DNA from: Prorocentrum cordatum
Lineage: Eukaryota > Sar > Dinophyceae > Prorocentrales > Prorocentraceae
Length of the DNA: 64,000 nucleotides
NCBI GenBank assembly: GCA_963575745.1
Contig: CAUYUJ010020700.1
Span: 87,996-151,995 of the forward strand
Direction of reading: 5' to 3'
Part shown: positions 21,707 through 32,456 of the stretch, piece by piece
Layout of the letters: each line of letters begins with the position of its first letter
Position numbering within the stretch: the first letter of the stretch is position 1
Made by a program: the position numbers and the translations under genes
The notes under the pieces: model-generated
The model's input: only the letters and a program-made list of their open reading frames with translations
Database searches by the model: none
Told to the model about the DNA's origin: nothing

Positions 21707-22764
21707 GTGGAACGACGACGTTCCCGCGCCAGGAGACAACGCGCACCCCGCGCGGGAGACGGGCGCCAGAGCCCCAAGGGCATGGGCACCTGGCAGGGTG
21801 CCGCAGCAGCATCCCTGGACGACATCGACGACGACGGCATAGTGGATTTGGTTCAGTTCGACAGATCCAACGACGGCCCGGCAGGCAACCAACGGTGGAT
21901 CAATCACTGCACGCAACACCTGAGCGAGGGCAGCATCGCGCTGGCAGACCAGAATTGGGCCTTCCTAGACACCTCCCATCGAACCTTACAGGGAGACGGC
22001 CAGCTTACGGACCTGGGATACACCAGCCCAAACGACTGGTCCTGGCGAAGAACCTGCCGCCATGTCATGCTGGCCCACCTGGCCGCCTCGGCAGCAGGCG
22101 AGCACCCCTCCCAGCGGGGCGACTACGCGCCCGCCCTCTCCAAGGACGCATCCATGGCACCTTGCCTAGTGCAGGCGGGTGCCTTGCTGAGGTTCCTGCG
22201 CAGGGCGGGGAAGGACGCGCTCGCGCAGTGCCCAATGCTGCAGGCTGGCGCCGCGTGGCCTGCCCACTCCTGCCGCGCCGGGAAAAAGTCGCCCCCCCCC
22301 TTGCCGACCCCGCCGACGCCGGAGGCATCCTCCTCGACCTCCCCGAGGCGCTGCCCCCGCCTCGCCCCGCCCTGGCCGATCGAAACACGGCCACTTTGCT
22401 CCTCCGAAGCTGGTCGAGTTGGACCCGAAGAAGCGCGAGGAGGATTGCGCTATTGCGCACATACTTGTACAACACGCGCGGGCGATGCACGACAACGTCG
22501 AGACGGCCTGGCGACAATGGGCAGAGGAGCGGGAGCAGCAGCGACAGAGTCCCGAGGGGCCCCATGACGCCCCCCTGGATCCGCGACAGAGGATGACCGC
22601 AAGGCCTTCCTAAGCAGCATCTACGGCCCAAGGATCCCAGGCGACGGAATGCCCAGGAAGTGCCCCGTGGACGGGAGGCGCGCCGCCCTTGTGCACGTGG
22701 GTGCCCGCTTAATCAGGCAGAAGGAGAGAATTCTCAATCGGAATGACAACCTCGCCGAGCAATG
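21707..22764 (+). pseudogene. broken coding sequence, unrecognised
   Basis: Three plus-strand frames follow one another, each protein-like in its own section. Frame one, about 21780-22290, contains WINHCTQHLSEGSIALADQN and HVMLAHLAASAAGEH. Frame two, about 22405-22610, contains LDPKKREEDCAIAHILVQHA and a glutamine/glutamate-rich helix. Frame three, about 22593-22761, contains DDRKAFLSSIYGPRIPGDG and LVHVGARLIRQKERILNRND, and continues past a single TGA at 22762 with LYYMGSDRP. The ordered switching suggests at least two frameshifts in one former gene, or exons with unseen introns. No family is recognised. Confidence 0.4.
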
Positions 22765-25320
22765 ACTCTACTACATGGGTTCCGACCGCCCCCAGCCGAG
22801 CGCGAGCACGGGCAAGGGCCCAAGCAGGCGCAGCCAGCAGCACTTCGTGAGATTCCTCGCCATGCAGGGGGTGCAGAGCCCATGATCGCCAGAGCCGTCA
22901 TGCTATCTGCCTGGCGCAGACGATCTGGGCGGGGGCGGGCCCGAGTACCGTCGCGAAGACAGCCCCCAACAAGATCATGCCCGGGCCGAGCGCCCGAACC
23001 TGCCGCGGGCGTCGCGCGCTGCCGCAGGGCAGCGCAGCCGCGGCCAAAGCCCTGCCCCAGGCAGAGACCCCCAGGGACACCCTGGCCCAAGAGCAGACGA
23101 CAGTGCAGCAGGGCTCGCACCTGCAGCGCGGTTAGAGACGCAGCTCGCCGATGGATTTGTCGCCAGCGCAGCCCGAGACAGCCGAGGGCCAGCGAGAGGC
23201 ACCTGCAACCACGATGGGTGCGACGTCTTCTGCGTGGAATTCGGGGGGCGACTTCCGCCGCGCCTGCAACGACATCTGCAAGGTCTGCAGATCGCGGGGG
23301 AAGGATGGACTGGGCGGCGGCATGGGAGCGCCTGCCTCGGCCCAGCGAGCAACGGCGCGACGCGGACCGGGGCAAATGGAGAAGCCGCGATTCGCTTGGG
23401 AAAGGCAAGAAACACGCCGACCCCGCCCGGCCCAGCAACGATCAGTCGAGGCCTCGCCGCCCCGACCCGTCAGGCCTACCCGGCGCCAAAGGCCCTCGAC
23501 ATCATGGCCGCGCCGGGCAACGGCCAGCGCCGCGCGCCGAGCGCCAGGCTTCCCCGCGCTGCCCTCCCCGACGACCAGGGTTCTTACAAGAGGGCCGACT
23601 TGGGTGGCACCCCGGCTCAGCTCTGACCTCTCTCCCCAAGTCAAGCGCGCGGCCTGTGGCCTAGCTCTGCGCCCAGCCACAGGGCGCGGCCCAGGGTGCC
23701 GCGCCAGTTTGGCGCCCGCAGACCTGCCGCGCGCTGTCCGCCCAGACAGCGCGGGGCACTCAGTCCGCTCGCACAGGCTATTGCGCTGGTTCGGTGCCCC
23801 CTATAGACCCGCCATGCATTCATTGTCCACCCACGCATCGCGCGGCGCCCGCTCCTTCGGCTGCGGCCCATGGGGCATGCTGCACCGGCGAGGTGCCCCT
23901 AGACTGGCCGCGTACTGGCCACCCAGACATCGCGCGGATATCCACGTTTTTGCCATGATGCTTTCAAGCATGTTCCTGCCGCCGTCTGCTTGCCGCACCC
24001 TGGTGGCAGTCTGAAACCTCGACTGCTCGTCTACTTGCCGCACATAATCGACCCACCTGGTGGGCCTCGTTGAAATTCGGCACAATTTACAGCACCTGGT
24101 CAGATCTAGCTCTGACGTTCTCATGGCAAGTACCTTTTGGTTCCGCGAACTGGGTGTCGTCATCGCCCGTGGATGCCTGGGCGCCGCGGCCAGGCAGTTG
24201 CCGCAGTCCCCGCTGCCGAGGCTGGGCGCGCCAGCGCACTCAGGTCGGAAGTCTTCCGCCTCTGAGTACCCCCTCCTCCCTCCTCCTCTCCCGCCGCCCC
24301 GTATGTTTATTTCCTTTCTCCTGCACGCTGGACAATTTGCTTTTCCGTAGCCCCGTTTTGCCCGACCGTTGGTGCAGCAGTTTTGCGTCGCCGCCGACGC
24401 AACAGTTGATTGGGGCACCGCGTGTGCTGTTGGCGCTGTCGGGGCCGCTGAGGTCAGAGGGGTCTTCCGAAGGTTATCGCGCGCAACCGTGATCCCCGGC
24501 CACCGCCGTCCTGGGCCCCAGGTTGGTGTGTCTTGGCCATCCCGGTCGAGGCCAGCAGGCCGTGCCGCTGCCAGGACCCAGGGCGGCCTTGGCCCAGGGG
24601 CTGTGGTGGAGTATGGCCGCCGCCGCCGGAGCGGTATCGGAGTTGCAATTCGGGATTGGTTCTGCATCGCGCGGCCAGAGACGAATGGCCGAGGGCCGCT
24701 GAGGCGTGCAGAATGGAAACCACGGAACGCATCCCTCACCAATCGTATCATGATGTGTTTCTCGCCCTCCCTCGCCTCACCATCGCGACATCCGGTTTTT
24801 TTTCCGGCGGCGCCGCCAGGCGACGCAGAACGCGCTCACGCATTTGAGCCCGACCATCGTGGCGGTGTTTCTGCTCGGCGTTCTGTGGCCCAGGGCCCCG
24901 CACCCACCGCCACGGGATAAGGGGGGGGGGCGGTGCAGGGAGGGGGCAGGCAAGCTGAGGGCGTGTGCGAGCGGGGCCAGGGTTCGATGATTTCAGGGTG
25001 TCCGGGCGTTGCCCTCACTGGGCCTCCTGGGGTGCTTTCGGAGTGCATCACGAGAGACGCACATGTGCGTATCCTTGTCCTCTCGAATTGGGCGCCGAGG
25101 CGCGATCCCACTTCTTCGGCCCGCGCGTAGCCGCCCTGTCTCCACAGGGTCGCGGCCGAGGGGTCCAGGCCGCGAGGCCGCTGACATCGATTCCGTTGTC
25201 CGCCGGCGAGTGAACGGCGACGTCAGTGGGCCTGCGTTGGAGTCCCCGCTGGGCTCTTCTCACCGAGCAGGGCATCTGGTCGCCTTGATTTTTTCAAGAC
25301 GTCGAAGACCAGGCATGGCC
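22765..25320. other. overlapping open frames, no gene assigned
   Basis: GC-rich DNA with long open frames on both strands, including 300-codon (22762-23664) and 287-codon (23151-24014) plus frames and a 316-codon minus frame (23801-24751). Composition is dominated by Arg, Ala, Pro and Gly. The motif CTGGCCGCG-ACTG-CCACCCAGACA recurs with changes near 23720, 23820 and 23905, a local duplication. No domain is recognised. Confidence 0.3.
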
Positions 25321-25327
25321 GCTCACG

Positions 25328-25520
25328 GTCGAATTTGACCCGATCCGATCCCCGAATTTGGATTCCAATGTCGATCAAATCCGATCGGACACGAATCGAT
25401 TCTCTTTCTGGCCTGCAGGGGCGAACCCGATCCGCGATTCCAAACCATCCGATCCAGATCCGATTCTGCACTCATCCTGGCGCGATCCGATCCAGCTCCG
25501 ACCCGATCCGATGTCGCGAT
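25328..25520. repeat. GATC-rich stretch
   Basis: About 190 bp with many GATCCGAT / CGATCCGATC words in imperfect iteration, unlike the flanking sequence. Confidence 0.5.
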
Positions 25521-25967
25521 TCCATCATGCTCAGGCCTGCCTGGGCCCATCGCCACCTACCCACCCTGCCACCTGCTCTCCCCGAAGGTTCGGAGGGTCC
25601 CAGGAGGCGTATTCCGCCCACTGGGCAGGTGTACCTCGATGGAATTCGCAAGTGCCGTACCGATAACCTGATTTGACTCGAGCAGATGGCTTGCGTGGTG
25701 GTTGGGTCATGTTACTTCGCTTCGCGATAGGTCCATTCCGTTCCATCCCCCCCCCCCGTAGCGGTTCGAGGCCAATGGCGAGGGCGCGATGGCGGGCCTG
25801 GTGATCGGATTCGCGTTCGGGATCATACGCTTCGTCACCAACTACTGGGCCGACCCGCCGTGCGCCGCCGGCTCTGGCGCGCCCGCCGCCCCTCCTCGCG
25901 ACGGGGGGGTGGAGCAGCCCGAGAGGGCAACAGAAAGGCAGAAGCCTTCGGAGCTCGGCGCTCGGTA

Positions 25968-26166
25968 GCATCGAAGACGAAAGCACTGCATCAGCATGAA
26001 CTCTCGGCGGTCCGCGCGGATTTCTTGGATCTGCGCTGGAGCCCCCTGGCGGCGCCGCCACTGGCGCGCTCCGCGCGTCAGAGAGGGGGGTCCAGCGCAG
26101 AACCAAGACATCGGCGCTGACCGCCAACCGTTTATGTTTGTGCCATGTTTCGTTCCTCTATAGCAG
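25968..26166 (+). mobile_element. introner-like inverted-repeat element, intergenic copy
   Basis: The element starts GCATCGAAGACG and ends in a pyrimidine-rich stretch with TTCCTCTATAGCAG, so it has the outline of a GC-AG intron. Inside are inverted arms at about 26001-26045 and 26085-26127, sharing GATTTCTTGGATCTGCGCTGG and its diverged complement. The whole aligns with the intron at 36175-36334 (left flank, both arms, and the GTTTRTG...TTTC-pyrimidine-AG end). No coding exon is clear on either side, so it may be an inactive copy or the intron of an unseen gene. Confidence 0.6.
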
Positions 26167-26284
26167 GGGTGCAATAGAAGGAGGGGGATCGAGGGCTGCA
26201 GAAAAGTGGCTCTAGATGGGGCCTTCAGCGGGCTCTGAGCTGCCATCGCGGGCCCCAGAGGTGCTGGAAAGCCGCACGTTGCTT

Positions 26285-26439
26285 CTAGGGGACCACATGC
26301 AAACCATACCCCTACCCCCACGATTTCTGAGGGGGAGGGTGTGGCTCACTTCGCTCAAGAGCTCCAGAACGAAGTGAACCCCACCCTTCCCCTCAGAAAT
26401 CGTGGGGGGTAGGGGTAGGGTTCGCATGTGGTCCTCTAG
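26285..26439. repeat. long foldback repeat
   Basis: Arms of about 70 bp (26285-26353 and 26370-26439) are near-perfect reverse complements with about 16 bp between them. The outer ends read CTAGGGGACCACATGC and GCATGTGGTCCTCTAG. Purine and pyrimidine runs (CCCCTACCCCCACG and complement) sit in mid-arm. No coding frame is present. It lies about 120 bp from the introner-like copy but does not share its sequence. Confidence 0.85.
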
Positions 26440-26481
26440 CTTCATCACCCTCTTAACCCCCCCCCTTGTGAACGAACGCCC

Positions 26482-26545
26482 GACGGAGATCCGCGCGGAC
26501 TTCTTGGGTGCCGAGATCCGGCTCTCCACGCCCCCTTCGCAGCGG
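26482..26545. repeat. partial introner-family arm
   Basis: CGACGGAGATCCGCG followed by CGGACTTCTTGGG resembles one arm of the elements at 25968 and 36175. The second arm is not clear, so this looks like a half copy. Confidence 0.4.
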
Positions 26546-26719
26546 CATCGGGCCAACGACTCTAGGATCCCGTGGCCGAGGGCTGACCCACGGTGCGCGG
26601 ATGCTTTGGCAATCCTGAGAGAACATTGCATTGTTGTTTGCTTTTAGGTTTTGGCTGCAGGGTCGAGGACAGGAAGGGTGATGACGAGCGTGGAACGAGG
26701 AGAAGGAGACGTGACGACA

Positions 26720-27145
26720 GAAATAGGTTTCAGATAACCCCTTCGGATTAAAGACCTTCAGTGGGGGGCCATAGGGAGAGAGATCCCGCTCGAGACATCC
26801 TCCATATTCATGCCTCAGGAGCAAAACAGTACAACGGATTCTGGCCTCAGGAGCCCAAACGTTACGACAGTTACAGGATTTAGATGCCCACCCTTTGATT
26901 CAACAAATGAAATGGTGGCCCGAGGGGAGAGGGGCCCCGCTCGAGACTTCCTGGCAATTCGCTGACAGACGAGGCTAGCGCTCGAACCTTCCTTCTGATC
27001 CAGGCCTCTAGAGTCCAAACATTTCTACAGTTGCAGGTTTCAGACACCCCCTCTCGGATTGATGACATAAAGCTGGCGACCATAGGGAGAGGGGTTTCCG
27101 CTCGAAACATCTGCGCCATTCGCTCACAGACGAGGCTCTTCTGTG
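26720..27145. repeat. diverged direct repeats of about 150 bp
   Basis: Three spaced copies (near 26727, 26868 and 27028) share, in order: AGGTTTCAGA or similar, CTTCGGATT, CCATAGGGAGAG, CCGCTCGAGAC and, in the last two, TTCGCTCACAGACGAGGCT-type sequence. Identity is moderate. Confidence 0.5.
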
Positions 27146-27149
27146 TGGG

Positions 27150-27640
27150 GTACCGATGATGACGATTGTAACGATGGTGGCGACGGTGATGGTGATGATG
27201 GTAGAGATGAAGGTGAGATTGTGCGCGTGGCTCCTGGAGGATACTGGTAATGGTGATGGTGATTGGATTGTGATGGTGATGGCGACGGTCATGCTGTTGA
27301 TGAGGGCGAGCATGAGACGTAGAATGGTTGAAGAGCGCACGTGTGTGAGAGGGAACGACGTTGGTGATGGTGATTGGGATGCGCATGGTCATGGTGAATG
27401 ATGATGGTGATGATGATGATGACGGTGCTGGTTATGACTATGATTGTGATGGTGACCTTTGGTTATGATAATGATGATGTTGATGTTGATGATGATGATG
27501 ATGAAGGTGATGGTGATGGTGATGATGATGATGATGCTGATGATGGTGGTGGTGGTGATGATTGTGATGATGCTGATGATGGTGGTTGTGGTGGTCATGA
27601 TGGTCATATGCATGGTCATGGTGATGATGAGGACGGGTGA
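27150..27640. repeat. GAT/GGT trinucleotide tract
   Basis: Nearly 500 bp dominated by GATGGTGATGAT. Plus frames read Met/Val or Asp/Gly strings and the minus strand reads His/Ile/Thr strings, typical of the repeat. Confidence 0.9.
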
Positions 27641-27699
27641 ATGAGTTCGTGACTGTGTGAACGCGTGTCTGTGTTGGAGAAGGGTGAGGAGGGGAGGGG

Positions 27700-28380
27700 A
27701 GGGGAGGGGTTCCAGTTCTGGGTGCCCAGAAACATAGAGAATCCCACTTGGGACGTGGACGTGGGGAGATAGGAGGTGTCTTAAATCAGCTCTCCCCTCG
27801 CCCAGGCCTGACGCATCTCGTATCTTTTACACGGCACTTCTCTTAAGGTGTTCCTTGATTTGGGGTTTGCATTGTCCTATATTGGGTTACATGGCTACAT
27901 TAGGCCATGCTGGATCATCTGGAGACCCCGAGAACATCGGAAACGGAAAAACGACAAGGCGGACATCATTCAAAAGCGCATTGCTTTTGGATTAGCCTGG
28001 CCCGTGAGGGAGCATCCTTGGAAGTGTCCAGGCAGGTTGCAGGTCATGTTGGGCTATCTTGCGCAATGTTGGAGGCCAGCATGGGCCACTTGGGCCATAT
28101 CAGAGTTCCTTTGCGCCCAAAGAGATCCTCTGATACCTTGCGCCCACCCGTCCAGACCCTGCGGAGGAAGGAGCGGGAGGGGGAGTACCCCCCCTCGAAG
28201 GGAAGGAAGGGGGATGGAAGAGCTGGCTCGCGAAAACACCTTTCCGCAGATCTGCTTCGATTCCGCTGCGACACGTCTACCTCCGCTGGTCCGTCGCTTC
28301 GTCTTGTGTCCCTCTTCGGCGCTGTGCTTGGCCGTTTACTCAATCATCATGATCGTGTTCACAGAAGCCACCCTGCTGGG
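27700..28380. other. no gene seen; family C segment at 28120-28215
   Basis: Contains CTCTGATACCTTGCGCCC, GGGAGGGGGAGTACC and CCTCGAAGGGAAGGAAGGGG, which match other family C copies. Otherwise mixed sequence. Confidence 0.45.
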
Positions 28381-28397
28381 TTGGGGCCATGGGCCAT

Positions 28398-28764
28398 GGA
28401 GCTCAACCTGTCCACAAATGTAGCATGCCTCTGGCGCAGGTGGAAGAGGCCGTCCCGGCTCCTTCGCCACACCAATGCCCTGATCACACTAATTGTGGAT
28501 AGCGCCGTCGTGTTGCGGACCGTCTTCAGAGGGGTTGCCTCCCAGCAGACGGCCAACAGAAAGGCTTGGAGAGAGTTCTGGAGGTTCGCCAAAGGCAGGC
28601 AAGGCATCATGACCGAGGCAAAATTCCACGCCTGTCCTCAGACCGAGCAGGGAGAAGGACCCCCCCCAGCACAATGGTCAGTCTATGAGGCAGCTCTGAC
28701 CCCGCGGCTAAGCATGGAAGCTGCTCGGGCCCAGTTCCCAGGATGGGCCGCTGTGCGAAGGTGA
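28398..28764 (+). CDS. putative exon or ORF fragment, unrecognised
   Basis: The last about 120 codons of a plus frame ending at 28764 look protein-like: LNLSTNVACLWRRWKRPSRL, a hydrophobic ALITLIVDSAVVLRTVF, then KAWREFWRFAKGRQGIMTEA. Another plus frame continues beyond the stop with VMNHITAVALTLAK and then breaks, so the sequence may be a decayed larger gene. The in-frame ATG at 28397 is used here only as a boundary. No family is recognised. Confidence 0.25.
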
Positions 28765-28799
28765 TGAACCACATCACCGCGGTCGCTCTTACCCTTGCC

Positions 28800-29800
28800 A
28801 AGTGAGCTTCAGAGCGGTATGGGCCTAGCATCAAGACTACCGGCCGAAGCAAATATCGAGGTAGACCCACGCAGGCGTAGTTCCAGGAGACCATGCCAAA
28901 TCCCACAGACATACGCCCCAGAAAGATTGGCGTGCGTCTTTAAACTGTGGGACTTTTGGAATCTGCCCCAGACACACGCGTTCGCTTGGTTCAGGGAAAC
29001 TTTCCAGCCCCAGGGCGATGCTTTCGCGTGGTTGATAGACTCTCCTGCTGAGTCCCGCCACCCTAGATGTCAGCCCATAGCTTCACTGTGCCGACAAGTG
29101 GAGCCTCGGGGGCCAAGAGGAAGTGTCTAATTTCATGCCTCGGTTGCAAGCCTACACAACAAATTGCGTGTTGCTGGGACTTTGATCGCCCTTGCTAAGG
29201 GCCAGCCCCCCCCAAAGCCGCCCCCCAGGTTTGAGGCCTGGCCTCATAAGCAGTCGTATGGGCTGACGTTTTTTCTGTTCGTCGCGCCCGGTAAGAGAAG
29301 TCCGCAGTGCCAATATGGTCGAAGGAGTGGGAGGAGGAAGAGGTGGAACTGGAAAAAGGAGTAGGAGGGGCAGGAGTGGATGGGGGTCGGTGGCGAGCAG
29401 ACGGGGGTTGGGGCGACGGGAGAGGCCTTCCAAGAGAGCGGGGTGTCTCTCAGAAGGGCGAAGATGTGCTCAAGGAGGATTCCCATAAGGTAAAGGGTAC
29501 TTCTGGGAAGTCCCCTGCCTTCTGAATGTCGCCTCGATCCCTAGCAAACGTCCGCTCAAGACAGGTCAACGGGACCCCTATGAGGTCTGTCTTACCAAGT
29601 TTTCCGAACCGCGTGTGGCCGTGGTGACCAGAATTTCCAGAAACACCCGACAGTTTCAAGGAAACGACAACGCCCGCGAGGATCAGTCCTCTTTGCTCCC
29701 CCTCCTCCCATGCGTTCATGTATTCAATTCGGGTGCCCCAGAAGTCTCGACCTCCTTGCCAAGAGGTGTTAGTAAGTAGTTATTCCGCCCCCAGTCCCGT
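28800..29800. other. no gene seen
   Basis: Mixed sequence with short open frames and a GGA-rich part near 29320-29400. Nothing recognisable. Confidence 0.45.
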
Positions 29801-29941
29801 TGCAAGCCCGCTCAGCCCATTGTTTGCTGGATGCGTTTGTTGATTGCAGGTCGACTCGTGTGGAGTTCCAGGTTTGCCTGGCGACCTTTAGGTTCGCAGT
29901 GTGACATCTGCCCCAGCGAATCGAGATCGTTTGGTCGCGCG

Positions 29942-29989
29942 CTCCTCCTCCTCCTCCTCCTCCTCCTCCTCCTCCTCCTCCTCCTCCTG
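29942..29989. repeat. (CTC)n microsatellite
   Basis: Sixteen or so uninterrupted CTC units. Confidence 0.95.
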
Positions 29990-30206
29990 CGAGGTTTTGG
30001 CGCGCGCTGCCGAGGCCTTTTGGGGCGAAGGCCCGACCACACCGAACCCCCAGACGCCGCGGGCACGCCATCGGGCGCGCGGTGCACCACGAGCGGGCGT
30101 TCTCGCTCGCGGTCACCAGCCTGGCACAGGCGGGAAAGGCGCCACCGTGTTTCGGCTTGTTTCACGCTGCGGCAGGCCAGGGCCAAGCAGGTCCTGCAGG
30201 GACGCC

Positions 30207-30472
30207 ACGGCGAGCACGAGAGCAATATGGCTTCCAAATCGGCCAAGACTAGGGCAGAGGCTGCAGCGATGTGGACGTGCCGCTTCTGCAAACACCCCGC
30301 TTCCCGGGCGCCGTTGTGGAACGTCGCTTCGGTCCCGAGTCGTGGCAAGTGCGGGCGTTCCAAGGGGATTTGCTTCGTCGCGGTGGTACAGTCCCCTATT
30401 TCTTCGGTCTCGAAGCGGCAGGCCACGAAGTCGACGCCGTGGGCCCGTGGGAGGAGGACAAGCTCCAACGCG

Positions 30473-30511
<39 letters not shown>

Positions 30512-31163
30512 TCCTGGACCCTGGCAAGCAGGTGGATCCCCTGCGTGCCCAGTTGGCCAACAAAGATAGACAGGCCCTGCAGACGGGCCCTGGCGACCCA
30601 GCCATGCAGGGGGATAACCAGCTTTCGGACGGAGGCCGAAGGCTGGAGATCAAGGCGTTCGATAAGCAGATCGAAGCGGCCAACCATCAGGCGCAGTAGC
30701 TCGACGGGTTGTCGTCGACCACAGCTTCTGAGTCGAAACCGCTGGCCGGCTTCGTGCAGCGCGCGACGAGCACCAGGCGAAGTTTCTCGTTTCCAAGCCG
30801 GCCTGTGAGAAGATGTGTGCGCTCACCGACCAGATCCGTCGCGCGCAGGCTGCCATCGAGAAGGCAGAAGCGGCGCTGGCCAAGCGGGTGGCCCACATCG
30901 AGAACCTCAATGCCGAGCGCGAGGACGGGGGGAAAGCCATTGCGGAGCAACGCAAGGATCTGGAAGGGCTCGACGCTGACCTGTACCAGCTCACGTCCAG
31001 CCAGGCGCGTGCCCTTGAGGTGGCGGAGCTCGGCCAGAAGGTCCAGGTTCTCGGCGCAGGCTGGGCATCGAGCAGGCTTAAGGCTGTCAAGGTAGCCCCT
31101 TTGCTCACCAGCCTCACCGCGGAGTTTGCCGCCAAGTCCATCGGGCAGCTCGTGTCAGCATAG
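30207..31163 (+). pseudogene. LINE ORF1-like region (zinc-finger-like start, poly-Gln, coiled coil)
   Basis: Three plus frames in order resemble a retrotransposon ORF1 upstream of the reverse transcriptase remnant. The first (about 30225-30370) has WTCRFCKHPASRAPLWN, with spaced Trp and Cys as in a small zinc ribbon. The second (30271-30699) carries a run of about 12 Gln from a CAG repeat (30475-30508) and a charged helix. The third (30813-31163) starts at MCALTDQIRRAQAAIEKAEA and is a clear heptad-like coiled coil rich in Ala, Glu, Lys and Leu, ending at a stop at 31161-31163. The frame changes mean it cannot be translated as one protein. ORF1 identity is inferred from position and coiled-coil character. 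Confidence 0.45.
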
Positions 31164-31825
31164 CGGGTGCGAGGAGCGGGATTGCCTGCTGCCGCCAGCG
31201 TGGCTGCTCCGGCCAGCGTGGCAGAAGGTCAGCCAGCTGCCGCCCTGGGATGCAGGCCTGGTTATCCAGGTGTTGAGTGGGGACAGCGAAATCCATCCAC
31301 CATTGAGGAGGTTGAAATGTTTGTGGCCCCCTTTCTCATTGCCCAGACCCGCAAGAATGGACGTCATATCAGGGACAGTCCAGGTCATCTTGACGGGCCC
31401 CGTCCTGCCGGCACGTCTCGGCCCGCTGCCGAGCCCGATGTTTTGGAGGCCCACAGCAGTGAATGCCAGCATGTTTTTGCTTCCTGGAAGTGTTTTGTTG
31501 TGTGCAGCCGACGCCGCCTCAGGAATGGACGGTTGGTCACCGCGAGACCTTCTCCAGCCCCGCACCGGTGTTGTTGGCCAGCTTGCTGCTCTGTTCAATG
31601 GGATTGAGTATGCTCTTGAGTTTCCCCAGCAGGTGTATCTCCATTACCCGAGAATGCCACGGCGGGAGGGTAGGTCACTAAGTGTCCCACCCTTTGTCCG
31701 TTGTACACCCGCATCCGAGGGGATCGAATCCAGGACTGGACTGACTCCCGCGTCGCCTTCTGGGGCGCGGTTGTGAAAAAATCGTCGGCCCTGCGGACGG
31801 CGATGCCTCGGGAAGTCTTGCACGA

Positions 31826-32456
31826 GTGTGCGCGCGAGGATGGCGTCTTCCCGGTATCATGACATTGGGATATGGGAAACTTCGCGTGATGGATGCGATC
31901 GACCCCAGTAAAGTTGTCGGTCTTGCTTTGGTGGTTGACTACTCCCCTGTACTCCTGTCTCTTGCGTTGCTCATCCATGTCTCCCCTCGTGTGCCAGAAG
32001 CCCAGTCTACGGTGTCGGATGTACTGCAGGCGGGGCAGTCCATCCTTGCTGGTTGTTCCCGGCCCCTTCCGTGGATTAAGTGCGATTTGTATGATATCGT
32101 GGGGGCTGCCCATTGTCGTGCGCCTCGTCTCCCCATCTCTGCTTATGTGGACGACCTCGCTCAGTGCGTCCAGGTGTCCCGTCAGGATAGTGTTAGCAAG
32201 CTTTTGCCCGCCGCTCGTGAGTTCTCTGCGATGCTGCAGCAGAGAGGGCGCAAGATCTCCTCAAAGTCTTGCGCGGTGCCCCCCCCCGCAGAAAGCAGGC
32301 AAGCCTGTGGCGGAGCTTTGCGACTCTCTCCCTGTCCCGCTGAAAGTGGTTGAAACTGTTAGAGATCCTGGCGTCTGCACGACTGCGGGTCGGCGGGGCA
32401 CCGCGCGGAAGATGGGGCAGCGACGGGAGGAGGCTCGCAGGAGAGGGAAGTAGTTC
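31826..32456 (+). pseudogene. LINE reverse transcriptase remnant
   Basis: The frame 31826-32353 contains QAGQSILAGCSRPLPWIKCD and then ISAYVDDLAQCVQVSR at about 32135-32180. YVDD with a preceding hydrophobic strand is the reverse transcriptase catalytic motif. The following LLPAAREFSAMLQQRGRKIS-SKS fits the strand and lysine segment after that motif. The palm segments upstream of LAGCS are not readable in frame, and after 32310 the reading shifts again (TVRDPGVCTTAGRR). The enzyme is therefore broken. RNA-templated DNA synthesis would have been its role in the parent element. Confidence 0.7.

Noticed and set aside
24344-24365. Second leader relic (CCGTAGCCCCGTTTTGCCC)
   Set aside because: Needs insertions and several mismatches to match the leader, and no coding frame follows convincingly.
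27150-27640. Asp-rich and His/Ile-rich open frames
   Set aside because: Translations of the GAT/GGT microsatellite.
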